Shown here: positions 1 to 7,134 of the stretch, in pieces
Layout of the letters: each line of letters starts with the position of its first letter
Position numbering within the stretch: the stretch's first letter is position 1
Assembly: GCA_964508865.1 (NCBI GenBank)
Contig: CAZDVP010000050.1
Span: 1-12,604, forward strand
Direction of reading: 5' to 3'
DNA from: UBA3263 sp964508865
GTDB lineage: Bacteria; Bacteroidota; Bacteroidia; Bacteroidales; Muribaculaceae
Length of the DNA: 12,604 nucleotides
The notes under the pieces: model-generated
Databases searched by the model: none
Seen by the model: the letters and a program-made list of their open reading frames with translations, nothing else
What the model was told of the DNA's origin: nothing
Position numbers and translations under genes: made by a program

Positions 1-51
1 GGACGCAAGATTTTCATTCTTGAAAGAGGAGTTCGATTCTCCTATGGGCTA
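1..51 (+). tRNA. tRNA-Glu (anticodon UUC), 3' part only
   Basis: The window opens inside a tRNA. The 3' half of the D stem (GGAC) is at 1-4. The anticodon stem is CAAGA/TCTTG at 6-10 and 18-22, and its 7-nt loop TTTTCAT (11-17) places anticodon TTC at 13-15, which reads GAA (Glu). A 4-nt variable region follows (23-26), as is usual for tRNA-Glu. The T arm is AGGAG / TTCGATT / CTCCT (27-43), the 3' acceptor strand is ATGGGCT (44-50), and the discriminator base is A51. The next bases are CCC, so the CCA end is not fully encoded and would be added after transcription. The 5' acceptor strand and most of the D arm lie outside the window. Confidence 0.93.
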
Positions 52-54
52 CCC

Positions 55-84
55 GCCCCGAAGCAATCCCGCTTCGGGGCTTTT
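55..84 (+). terminator. Intrinsic terminator after tRNA-Glu
   Basis: A perfect 10-bp inverted repeat, GCCCCGAAGC (55-64) and GCTTCGGGGC (71-80), encloses a 6-nt loop and is followed directly by TTTT (81-84). It begins 4 nt after the tRNA discriminator base, so it most likely ends the tRNA transcript and isolates it from the rimP operon. The U tract is short, but the stem is GC-rich and has no mismatch. Confidence 0.88.
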
Positions 85-117
85 CAATGCTCCCCGCTAA
101 AAAAAACGATACGAAAG

Positions 118-149
118 TTTGTGAGGCAAAGAATTTTTTTGTAACTTTG
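118..149 (+). promoter_or_regulatory. Bacteroidetes-type sigma promoter for rimP-nusA-infB
   Basis: TTTG at 118-121 matches the -33 element and TAACTTTG at 142-149 matches the -7 consensus TAnnTTTG of the Bacteroidetes housekeeping sigma factor. The spacer is 20 nt, within the usual 19-21. The intervening DNA is AT-rich, including a run of seven T. Transcription would begin several bases after 149, near 153-157, giving a leader of about 50 nt before the rimP start. It lies just after the tRNA terminator and is the only clear promoter match in the window. Confidence 0.82.
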
Positions 150-160
150 CAGCGTAGCAA

Positions 161-192
161 CGGAGGGGGCGCAGGTCTCTTCCGAGTTTTTT
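161..192 (+). promoter_or_regulatory. Leader hairpin with U tract, possible attenuator
   Basis: Bases 161-169 (CGGAGGGGG) can pair with 176-184 (TCTCTTCCG) across a 6-nt loop, giving nine consecutive pairs, three of them G-U. Two bases later a run of six T (187-192) begins. This has the shape of an intrinsic terminator inside the rimP leader, between the inferred transcription start and the ATG at 205. The enterobacterial rimP-nusA-infB operon is known to be controlled by leader terminators and by NusA, so an attenuation role is plausible, but it is inferred. The stem is weaker than the terminator at 55-84. Confidence 0.45.
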
Positions 193-204
193 ATAGAACC
201 GATC

Positions 205-672
205 ATGATTGACAAAACATTAGTTGAACAGGCAGCCCGCCAGGCAATAGCAAACACCGACCTCTTTCTGGTCAGCGTTAGCGTCAGCGCCGACAACCGC
301 ATAGTCGTTGAAGTTGATTCAAAGGAATATATGGATGTTGACCAATGCGTTCGCATCAGCCACGAAATCGAGCAGGCGCTCGACCGCGACGCCGAAGACT
401 TTGAACTCGAAGTCGGCTCAGCCGGCCTGACCTCGCCCTTCAAGGTGCGCGAGCAGTTCGACAAAAACGTTGGCAACGAAGTGGAAGTGCTCACGCGCGA
501 CGGCCGCAAATTCACCGGCACCCTCGTTGAAACCACCGACTCCGGCTTCACCGTTGAAATTGCCCGCAAGGTCAAAAAAGAGGGCCAGAAGCGCCCGGTC
601 GTTGAAATGCAACCCGAAACCCTGAGCTACGACGACGCCAAATCAGTAAAATACGTAATAAACTTTAAATAA
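205..672 (+). CDS. rimP: Ribosome maturation factor RimP
   Basis: The 155-residue protein matches RimP in length and layout. An N-terminal alpha/beta domain (about 1-75) contains the family stretch VEVDSKEYMDVDQCVRISHE and the segment LEVGSAGLTSPF. A C-terminal beta-barrel-like domain (about 85-155) includes GRKFTGTLVE. In the pericentral cytoplasmic pathway, RimP binds the 30S subunit and assists its late assembly. It is the first gene of the operon, 23 nt before nusA, which is the conserved order in most bacteria. The ATG at 205 is chosen because the first helix of the family (IDKTLVEQAARQAI) follows at once. No Shine-Dalgarno sequence is at usual spacing; the purine run at 162-169 is about 35 nt away and lies in the leader hairpin. 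Confidence 0.95.
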   Translation: MIDKTLVEQAARQAIANTDLFLVSVSVSADNRIVVEVDSKEYMDVDQCVRISHEIEQALDRDAEDFELEVGSAGLTSPFKVREQFDKNVGNEVEVLTRDGRKFTGTLVETTDSGFTVEIARKVKKEGQKRPVVEMQPETLSYDDAKSVKYVINFK

Positions 673-694
673 GACAGTAACACCTAATTCACCC

Positions 695-1981
695 ATGGCA
701 AAAAAAGCGGAAAACACCAATATGGTGGAACGTTTCGATGAGTTTAAGGAATATAAGCACATCGACAAGGCCACGATGGTCAGCGTTTTGGAAGAGAGCT
801 TCCGCAAAGTGCTCTCCAATATGTTTGGCACCGACGAAAACCTCGACGTTATCATGAACCCCGACAAGGGCGACGTGCAGATTTTCCAGAACCTCGAAGT
901 AGTTCCCGACGGCGAAGTTCAGAACCCCCACCTGCAGATTTCGCTCTCCGACGCCCGCGCCGACAACGACCCCGACGCAGAAATCGGCGAGGAACACACC
1001 AAAGAAATCATTTTTGCCGACTTCGGCCGCCGCGCAATCCTGAATCTGCGCCAAACCCTGCAGTCGAAAATTCTCGACCTGCAGAAAGAAGCCATCTACT
1101 CCAAGTTCAAAGACCTTGAAGGCGAGCTGATTTCGGCCGAAGTTTATCAAACCTGGAGCCGCGAAACCCTGCTGATGGACGAAGACCACAACGAGCTGCT
1201 CCTGCCCAAGAGCGAATCGATTCCCGGCGACTATTTCCGCAAAGGCGAAACCATCCGCGCCGTGATTGCCAACGTCGACAACAAGAACAACAACCCGAAA
1301 ATCACCGTTAGCCGCGTGTCGGACCAGTTCCTGCGCGCCCTGTTTGAACTCGAAGTTCCCGAAATCCACGACGGCCTCATCAACATCCGCGCCGTTGCCC
1401 GCATTCCCGGCGAACGCGCAAAAATCGCCGTTGAGAGCTACGACGACCGCATCGACCCCGTTGGCGCCTGCGTGGGCGTGAAGGGCTCGCGCATCCACGG
1501 CATCGTCCGCGAGCTGCGCAACGAAAACATCGACGTTATCAACTGGACTCCCAACCCCGCCCTGCTCATTCAGCGCGCCCTCAGCCCCGCAAAAATCAGC
1601 TCAATCCGCATTGACGAAGAAACCAAGAGCGCCGAAGTTTTCCTGCGCCCCGAAGAGGTTAGCCTCGCAATCGGCAAAGGCGGCATGAACATCAAGCTCG
1701 CCTCGAAGCTGACCGGCTATGAAATCGACGTTTACCGCGAAACCGAAAACGAAGACAACGACGACATCTACCTCGACGAATTCAAGGACGAAATCGACGA
1801 ATGGGTAATCGAAGCGCTGAAAAATCTCGGCCTGATGACCGCTAAGGCTGTGCTCGAAACCGACCGCGACATTCTCATTGAAAAGGCCGACCTGGAAGCA
1901 GAAACCGTTGACTACGTGCTGGGCGTTCTGCGCAGCGAGTTTGAAGACGAACTGCCCGCCGAAGCTCCCGAAGCCGAATAA
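695..1981 (+). CDS. nusA: Transcription termination/antitermination factor NusA
   Basis: NusA (428 aa) binds RNA polymerase and nascent RNA and influences pausing, termination and antitermination. Domains in order are an N-terminal polymerase-binding domain (about 1-135), an S1 RNA-binding domain (about 142-207, starting ELISAEVYQ), and two KH domains. The first KH loop is GVKGSRI from residue 261 and the second is GKGG at 327-330. The tail after about 360 contains one helix-hairpin-helix-like unit (WVIEALKNLGLMTAKAVLE) and ends in an acidic stretch. The two acidic repeats of the 495-residue E. coli protein are not present in full, which is normal outside the gammaproteobacteria. It lies between rimP and infB, as in most bacteria. 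The start at 695 gives a normal N-terminus; no strong ribosome binding site is visible. Confidence 0.96.
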   Translation: MAKKAENTNMVERFDEFKEYKHIDKATMVSVLEESFRKVLSNMFGTDENLDVIMNPDKGDVQIFQNLEVVPDGEVQNPHLQISLSDARADNDPDAEIGEEHTKEIIFADFGRRAILNLRQTLQSKILDLQKEAIYSKFKDLEGELISAEVYQTWSRETLLMDEDHNELLLPKSESIPGDYFRKGETIRAVIANVDNKNNNPKITVSRVSDQFLRALFELEVPEIHDGLINIRAVARIPGERAKIAVESYDDRIDPVGACVGVKGSRIHGIVRELRNENIDVINWTPNPALLIQRALSPAKISSIRIDEETKSAEVFLRPEEVSLAIGKGGMNIKLASKLTGYEIDVYRETENEDNDDIYLDEFKDEIDEWVIEALKNLGLMTAKAVLETDRDILIEKADLEAETVDYVLGVLRSEFEDELPAEAPEAE

Positions 1982-2046
1982 GAATATAGCGCATTAGTCC
2001 ACCTCAATTTTCCACCCCAAAAACCAACTCCTTTATTAGATATTAA

Positions 2047-4971
2047 ATGGCAAGACAGAAATTAAGCAAAATTGCAAGCGAACTCAACGTGGGGCTCAGC
2101 ACGGTGAGGGAGTTTTTGCAGAAAAAAAACATCGAAGTTGAAGAAGGCGTCAACGCCCGCGTTGACGAAACCGTTTGCGAACTATTAGTAAAGGAGTTTG
2201 GCGGCGGAAAAGAAATAAACCTCGGCCCGCGCAGCGCCAAACCAGCTGCTGTGCCGGTTGAGGAAACCCCGGCCGCGCCGGCAGCCGAAGCGCCGAAAGC
2301 GCCCGCAGCACCGGCCAAAGCCGACAAAGGCCCCAAAGTTCTGGGCAAAATCGACCTGACCACCGGCAAACCCATTCAGGAAAAGCCGGCCCCGAAGCCC
2401 GAACCCAAGCCGGAACCCAAACCGGAACCCAAGCCCGAACCCAAGCCGGAGCCCAAACCCGAACCCAAGCCGGAGCCCAAATCCGAGCCCAAGCCGGAAC
2501 CCAAACCCGAACCCAAGCAGGAACCCAAACCAGAGCCCAAGCAGGAACCCAAACCAGAGCCCAAGCAGGAACCCAAACCAGAGCCAAAACCCGAGCCTAA
2601 GCCGGAGCCCAAAGCCTCCAATAACTCCGATAGCTCCGATAACTCCAATAATTCCGATAAGGTCTCCAAAGCCAAAGAGCCCGAAGCACCCGCTGCCGAC
2701 GCAACACCCGCTGAGCCCGAAGTGTTCCGCCTGCACGACAGCAACGCCCTCAAGGCCCAGGGTCCGCAGCTCAACGTTGTTGGCAAAATCGACCTCTCGG
2801 CAATCAATGGAGCCACCCGCCCCAAAAAGAAAAGCAAAGAAGAGCGCCGCAACGCCCAGGGAGGTGACTCCGACCGCAAGAAACGCAAGCGCATTGGTGC
2901 CGGCGAAAAAGTTGACGTTCAGAAAGAAGGACGCAACGGCCGCGACAACAACCAGCAGAACAACAACCAGCGTCAGAATCAGGGCAATAACGCCAACAAG
3001 AACGCCAACAAAAAGAACAACGCCGACCGCAACCGCAAAGCCAAACAGGCCGCGCCCGAAGTCAGCGAAGAAGATGTTCAGAAGCAGGTAAAGGAAGTAC
3101 TCGCCCGCCTGACCTCAAAAGGCACCAAAGGCCAAAAAGTGGCCGCAAAGTGGCGCAAAGAAAAGCGCGAAGCCTTCGCCACCCGCGAACAGGAACGCGC
3201 CGAACAGCAGCAGGCCGAAAGCAAGATTCTGAAACTCACAGAGTTCGTAACGGCCAACGACCTTGCCTCGCTGATGAATGTGCCGATCAACAACGTCATT
3301 GCAACCTGCATGCAAATGGGCGTTATGGTCAGCATCAACCAGCGCCTCGACGCCGAAACCATCAACATCGTTGCCGAAGAATTCGGCTTCCAGACCGAAT
3401 ATATCACCACCGAGCTCTCCGAAGCCGTTGCCCAGGTTGAGGACGCCGAAGAAGACCTGCTCCCCCGTCCGCCGATCGTAACCGTGATGGGCCACGTTGA
3501 CCACGGCAAAACCTCGCTGCTCGACTATATCCGTCAGGCCAACGTAATCGCCGGTGAAGCGGGTGGCATTACCCAGCACATCGGTGCCTACCACGTAACC
3601 CTGGCCGACGGCCGCAACATAACCTTCCTCGACACTCCCGGCCACGAAGCCTTCACCGCCATGCGTGCGCGCGGCGCCAAGGTTACCGACCTTGTAATCA
3701 TCATCGTAGCCGCCGACGACGCCGTGATGCCCCAGACCGTTGAGGCAATCAACCACGCCGCCGCAGCCGGTGTGCCCATCGTTTTCGCCATCAACAAAAT
3801 AGACAAGCCCCACGCCAACCCCGACAAGATTAAGGAAGAGCTCTCGGCAATGAATTATCTCGTTGAGGACTGGGGCGGCAAATATCAGAGCCAGGAAATC
3901 TCGGCCAAGAAAGGCATCGGCGTTGAAGAACTCATGGAAAAAGTTCTGCTCGAAGCCGAAATGCTTGAGCTCAAAGCCAATCCCAACCGCAATGCGGTCG
4001 GCGCCGTACTGGAATCGAGCCTCGACAAAGGCCGTGGCTACGTTGCTACGGTTCTGGTCCAGAGCGGCACCCTTAAAGTTGGCGACATTATTCTTGCCGG
4101 CACTCACTACGGCAAAGTAAAAGCCATGTTCAACGAGCGTAACCAGCGCGTTAAAGAGGCCGGACCGGCCGTCCCCGTTCTGATTCTCGGTCTGAACGGC
4201 GCACCAACGGCCGGCGACACCTTCAACGTTCTCGACTCCGAACAGGAAGCACGCGAAATCGCCACTAAACGCGAACAGTTGCAGCGCGAACAAACCGCCC
4301 GCACCACCAAGATGATAACCCTCGAAGATATTGGTCGCCGTCGCGCAATCGGTAACTTCCAGGAACTCAACATCATTGTTAAGGGCGACGTTGACGGTTC
4401 AATCGAAGCGCTCTCCGACTCGCTGCTTAAACTCTCGACCGAAGAAATTCAAATCAACGTTATCCACAAGGCCGTCGGCGCAATTTCCGAAAGCGACGTC
4501 GACCTGGCCGCCGCCTCCGATGCCATTATTATCGGATTCCAGGTTCGCCCGAGCCAGTCGGCCCGCAAAGCCGCCGAGCGCGAAGGCGTCGACATTCGCC
4601 TCTACTCGGTTATCTACCAAGCAATTGAAGAAGTCAAAGACGCTATGGCCGGCATGCTTGCTCCCGAACTCAAGGAAGAAATTACCGGCACTGCCGAAGT
4701 GCTCCAGACCTACCATATCTCGAAGGTCGGCACCATTGCCGGCGCCCTGGTTCGCGAAGGCAAAATCAAGCGCTCGAACAAGGTTCGCCTCATCCGCGAC
4801 GGCATTGTTCGCTACACCGGCGAACTCGGTTCGCTCAAGCGCTTCAAGGACGACGTTAAGGAAGTGGCCTCCGGCTACGATTGCGGCCTGAGCATTGCGG
4901 GCTACAACGACCTGCAGGTTGGCGACATCATCGAAGGCTTCGAAGAAGTTGAAGTGAGCCGCACGATTTGA
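2047..4971 (+). CDS. infB: Translation initiation factor IF-2
   Basis: IF2 (974 aa) is the GTPase that brings initiator tRNA to the 30S subunit and promotes subunit joining. The N-terminus (1-50) is a small helical domain (SKIASELNVGLSTVREFLQK). A long linker follows, with a Pro-Lys-Glu repeat at residues 116-189, an Asn/Ser/Asp tract, and a basic Asn/Gln-rich part to about residue 335. A second IF2_N-type domain spans about 396-455. The GTPase motifs are complete: G1 GHVDHGKT at 482-489, G3 DTPGHE at 529-534, G4 NKID at 583-586, and G5 SAKKG from 619. The beta-barrel, middle and C2 domains reach to the end. The G domain and C-terminal part look fully conserved, and the extra length over E. 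coli IF2 (890 aa) is in the linker. The last codons overlap the start of folK. Confidence 0.97.
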   Translation: MARQKLSKIASELNVGLSTVREFLQKKNIEVEEGVNARVDETVCELLVKEFGGGKEINLGPRSAKPAAVPVEETPAAPAAEAPKAPAAPAKADKGPKVLGKIDLTTGKPIQEKPAPKPEPKPEPKPEPKPEPKPEPKPEPKPEPKSEPKPEPKPEPKQEPKPEPKQEPKPEPKQEPKPEPKPEPKPEPKASNNSDSSDNSNNSDKVSKAKEPEAPAADATPAEPEVFRLHDSNALKAQGPQLNVVGKIDLSAINGATRPKKKSKEERRNAQGGDSDRKKRKRIGAGEKVDVQKEGRNGRDNNQQNNNQRQNQGNNANKNANKKNNADRNRKAKQAAPEVSEEDVQKQVKEVLARLTSKGTKGQKVAAKWRKEKREAFATREQERAEQQQAESKILKLTEFVTANDLASLMNVPINNVIATCMQMGVMVSINQRLDAETINIVAEEFGFQTEYITTELSEAVAQVEDAEEDLLPRPPIVTVMGHVDHGKTSLLDYIRQANVIAGEAGGITQHIGAYHVTLADGRNITFLDTPGHEAFTAMRARGAKVTDLVIIIVAADDAVMPQTVEAINHAAAAGVPIVFAINKIDKPHANPDKIKEELSAMNYLVEDWGGKYQSQEISAKKGIGVEELMEKVLLEAEMLELKANPNRNAVGAVLESSLDKGRGYVATVLVQSGTLKVGDIILAGTHYGKVKAMFNERNQRVKEAGPAVPVLILGLNGAPTAGDTFNVLDSEQEAREIATKREQLQREQTARTTKMITLEDIGRRRAIGNFQELNIIVKGDVDGSIEALSDSLLKLSTEEIQINVIHKAVGAISESDVDLAAASDAIIIGFQVRPSQSARKAAEREGVDIRLYSVIYQAIEEVKDAMAGMLAPELKEEITGTAEVLQTYHISKVGTIAGALVREGKIKRSNKVRLIRDGIVRYTGELGSLKRFKDDVKEVASGYDCGLSIAGYNDLQVGDIIEGFEEVEVSRTI
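2392..2613 (+). repeat. Pro-Lys-Glu coding repeat in infB
   Basis: This 222-bp tract encodes residues 116-189 of IF2 as an almost unbroken 4-residue repeat (KPEP, 12-nt unit, about 18 copies), with a few Gln or Ser replacing Pro. Most units differ at synonymous positions (CCC/CCG/CCA, GAA/GAG, AAG/AAA). The exception is 2512-2583, where a 24-nt unit encoding PKQEPKPE occurs three times without a single difference. The tract stays in frame and probably forms an extended, stiff, charged linker. Confidence 0.95.
2617..2661 (+). repeat. 9-bp tandem repeat encoding a Ser/Asn/Asp tract
   Basis: Five units of the form TCC-(A/G)AT-(three-base codon, mostly AAC/AAT/AGC/AAG) run directly after the Pro-Lys-Glu tract in infB and encode SNNSDSSDNSNNSDK. 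The codons AAT and GAT predominate here, while the rest of the gene prefers AAC and GAC, so the tract has its own composition and probably grew by slippage. Confidence 0.85.
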
Positions 4972-5432
4972 TTGCCCACATCAACATAGGATCTAATCTC
5001 GGACGCCGCGCGGAACTGATATCCCGCGCGGTGTCGCTGCTTGACCCTATGGTCGGCAAGGTAATTGCCGTTTCGCAACCAATTGAAACCGAAGCCGATG
5101 GCTTTCATTCCAACAATCTTTTCATCAACGTCGGCGTTAACGTCGAAACCGACCTGAGCCCGGCTGAAACGGTTGACCGGCTGCACCGGATAGAGCGTAT
5201 GGTCGACTCCAACGTTTGCCACCGCACTGCCTCCGGCGAATATTGCGACCGCACAATCGACCTCGACCTCATATGCATGGGCCCGACAATATGCACCGAC
5301 CCGCGGGCCACACTACCCCACCCTCGCATGGCCCGGCGACTGTTTGTGCTGAAGCCTCTGGCCGAAATTTTGCCCGACTGGGTTCACCCGATTCTGAAAA
5401 AAACACCACAAAGCCTGATCAATGAACAATAA
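4968..5432 (+). CDS. folK: 2-amino-4-hydroxy-6-hydroxymethyldihydropteridine pyrophosphokinase
   Basis: FolK (HPPK, 154 aa) transfers pyrophosphate from ATP to 6-hydroxymethyl-7,8-dihydropterin, a cytoplasmic step of folate synthesis. The opening HINIGSNLGRR is the family's N-terminal pterin-site motif. DRTIDLDL holds the metal ligands D98 and D100, matching the Asp-x-Asp pair of the family; the usual Gly-Pro before the Arg is Cys-Asp here. LPHPRMARRLFVLKPLAEI is the conserved C-terminal motif. The start is the TTG at 4968, overlapping the infB stop as TTGA; the next in-frame ATG would remove the GSNLG motif. The stop overlaps the following gene by 11 nt. Being an infB neighbour with 4-nt overlap, it is probably translated by coupling to infB. 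Confidence 0.93.
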   Translation: MIAHINIGSNLGRRAELISRAVSLLDPMVGKVIAVSQPIETEADGFHSNNLFINVGVNVETDLSPAETVDRLHRIERMVDSNVCHRTASGEYCDRTIDLDLICMGPTICTDPRATLPHPRMARRLFVLKPLAEILPDWVHPILKKTPQSLINEQ

Positions 5433-7134
5433 AAATCTACGCGGCTCTGCCTATCTGCTCCTCTGGTTCGCGGCAAACCTGCTGCTCTTTCTGTGGTTCG
5501 ATCTGCAATGGTGCGGACTGACCTCATTCCGTCCGTTCAGGGCCTACGTTTCGCTCTATGTGTTCCTGCCGGCGGCAGCGGCACTGTTTAGTCTGCCCGC
5601 GGCGCTGAGCCGCAAAACCTGGATTCAGGCAACCGTTTCGGGCCTGCTGGCGGTTTTTCTGCTCTGCAACCTGATGTATTGCCGCACCTATTTCGTTCAG
5701 ATTCCGCTGCAGAGCTACATGCTCGCGTCGAATCTGAGCGACTTCACGGGCTCTGTTGTCGCCTCGTTGCGCGCCGGCGATTTGATTTATGCAATCATCT
5801 GGTTAGCAGCGGTTATCGCCTCGCGCTATTGCAGCGTGGAGCCGCGTCAGCGCAGGCTGAAATACGCATATTTTGGCGTAACGGCGCTGCTCTGCTGCAT
5901 GAGCTATGCAACCATTGCCGGGCGCGGCGGATTCATGAGCCGCCTGGAAATGATGGCGCGCTCGGTCAACGACACCCAGACCGCCACTGCGGTCTACACG
6001 CCTTTTATGCCTCTGCTCCACGAAGCGCTCTCCGCTTCGCAGCCCCTTTCGGCCGATCAGCAGGCCGAAGCCGAGCAATGGCTCACTGAACATCAGGCGC
6101 TTACCGCGCGGAGCGTTGCCATTCACGCCGACTCCGCTGCCGCCCCTCGCCGCCTGATTCTCATAATGATCGAATCGCTGGAATCATGGCCGATAGGAAC
6201 TGAAATCGAGGGCCGGGAAATCACCCCGTTTCTCAACTCGCTGGTTGCGGATTCAACGGTTTACTTCAATCCCAACGTCAGAACCCAGACGCGCGACGGC
6301 CGCTCAATCGACGGCCAGCTGCTCTATCTGGCCGGCCAATATCCGCTGGCAAAAGGCGTGTATTCAGTCAAATGCGTGAGCAACCCCTACCGCACAATTG
6401 CCTCTGAAATGAAGGCACGCAATGCCGCGACCTACCTGTTTTCGTCCGATATGCCCTCGACCTGGAACGCAGCGGGAATCGACCGCGCGTTCGGAATCGA
6501 CAGCCTGCTGACCTGCAACCTATTAGGCATCGGGCGCCCTACGCCGACAACCATGCCTGAAGACGCGAAGCTCTACGAAGCGGTTGCCGCCTATATGGAC
6601 CGTTCGGCCGACTGGCAGCCCGGCGCTGACGCGTTCGGATTGATTGTTACGCTGACGTCGCACACGCCGTTCACCTACGTTCCCAACGATTTCCTGTTCG
6701 ACACTTCCGGTCTTCCCTCTACTTTGCGGAACTACGTAAGTTCGGTGGCCTACGCCGATATGGCTCTTGGTCAATTCATTGAAAACCGGCTGAGCGCTCC
6801 CGGCGCCGAGGAAACCACGATTGTGATTACCGGCGACCACGAGGGCCTGGCAACACTCCGTCCGGAATATGCAGCCGCCCATGATTTTATCGACCCCGCG
6901 CAACACACTCCGCTGATTATCATAAACTCACCCTTTGCCGGGCGCGACTCAACGGAGATTGACCAGGTCGACGTTTACTCAGCCCTGCTCGAAGTTGCCG
7001 GGCTATATGATACCGCCGACTGGAAAGGCATGGGAATTTCGCCGTTCCGCCCGGTCGAAGTGCCCGACAGTCATCGCCGGGCGGCGCCTCATATCGGCGA
7101 CCTTTTGCTCCGCTTCCCTGAATTGATAAAATAA
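5422..7134 (+). CDS. Membrane-anchored LTA synthase-like sulfatase-fold transferase
   Basis: The 570-residue protein has about five N-terminal membrane helices (roughly residues 8-165) and then an extracytoplasmic sulfatase/alkaline-phosphatase-fold domain from about residue 245. This is the architecture of lipoteichoic acid synthase LtaS and related phosphoglycerol or phosphoethanolamine transferases. Likely metal and catalytic residues are E251 (MIESLES), the nucleophile S295 (DGRSIDG), H414 (TLTSHTPF), and D472/H473 (TGDHEG). Their spacing closely follows LtaS E255, T300, H416, D475/H476. LtaS H347 and R356, which contact substrate phosphate, appear to be S341 and A350 here, while the Trp is kept (W348). 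The headgroup donor is thus uncertain. A Gram-negative cell would probably use it to decorate a lipid or envelope glycan, and the polysaccharide genes downstream agree with that. The start overlaps folK by 11 nt. Confidence 0.85.
   Translation: MNNKNLRGSAYLLLWFAANLLLFLWFDLQWCGLTSFRPFRAYVSLYVFLPAAAALFSLPAALSRKTWIQATVSGLLAVFLLCNLMYCRTYFVQIPLQSYMLASNLSDFTGSVVASLRAGDLIYAIIWLAAVIASRYCSVEPRQRRLKYAYFGVTALLCCMSYATIAGRGGFMSRLEMMARSVNDTQTATAVYTPFMPLLHEALSASQPLSADQQAEAEQWLTEHQALTARSVAIHADSAAAPRRLILIMIESLESWPIGTEIEGREITPFLNSLVADSTVYFNPNVRTQTRDGRSIDGQLLYLAGQYPLAKGVYSVKCVSNPYRTIASEMKARNAATYLFSSDMPSTWNAAGIDRAFGIDSLLTCNLLGIGRPTPTTMPEDAKLYEAVAAYMDRSADWQPGADAFGLIVTLTSHTPFTYVPNDFLFDTSGLPSTLRNYVSSVAYADMALGQFIENRLSAPGAEETTIVITGDHEGLATLRPEYAAAHDFIDPAQHTPLIIINSPFAGRDSTEIDQVDVYSALLEVAGLYDTADWKGMGISPFRPVEVPDSHRRAAPHIGDLLLRFPELIK

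Noticed and set aside
134..140. Run of seven T as a phase-variable tract
   Set aside because: It lies in the spacer of a housekeeping promoter, is short, and no on/off role for this operon is likely.
162..169. GGAGGGGG as the Shine-Dalgarno sequence of rimP
   Set aside because: It ends about 35 nt before the ATG at 205, too far for direct use, and lies in the stem of the leader hairpin.
689..1498. Minus-strand open frame of 269 codons opposite nusA
   Set aside because: NusA in this region has clear S1 and KH domains, while the antisense product has no family features and is composed of codon-bias shadows.
2392..2613. CRISPR-like or non-coding tandem array
   Set aside because: Units are 12 or 24 nt, have no unique spacers and keep the infB reading frame throughout.
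2150..2894. Three minus-strand open frames with repeated Trp/Val, Gly/Phe or Gly/Ser patterns
   Set aside because: They are the complement of the Pro-Lys-Glu coding repeat read in three frames; the regularity comes from the repeat and not from selection on the antisense protein.
3115..4293. Long open frame of 392 codons on the minus strand opposite infB
   Set aside because: It is a mirror of the strongly biased GC-rich codons of infB, shows only Gly/Val/Phe-rich filler with no recognisable motif, and overlaps the conserved GTPase domain.
4968..5048. A frameshift or fusion between infB and folK
   Set aside because: IF2 ends at its normal C-terminal sequence and FolK begins with its normal first strand and GSNLG motif; the TTGA overlap is a usual coupled arrangement.
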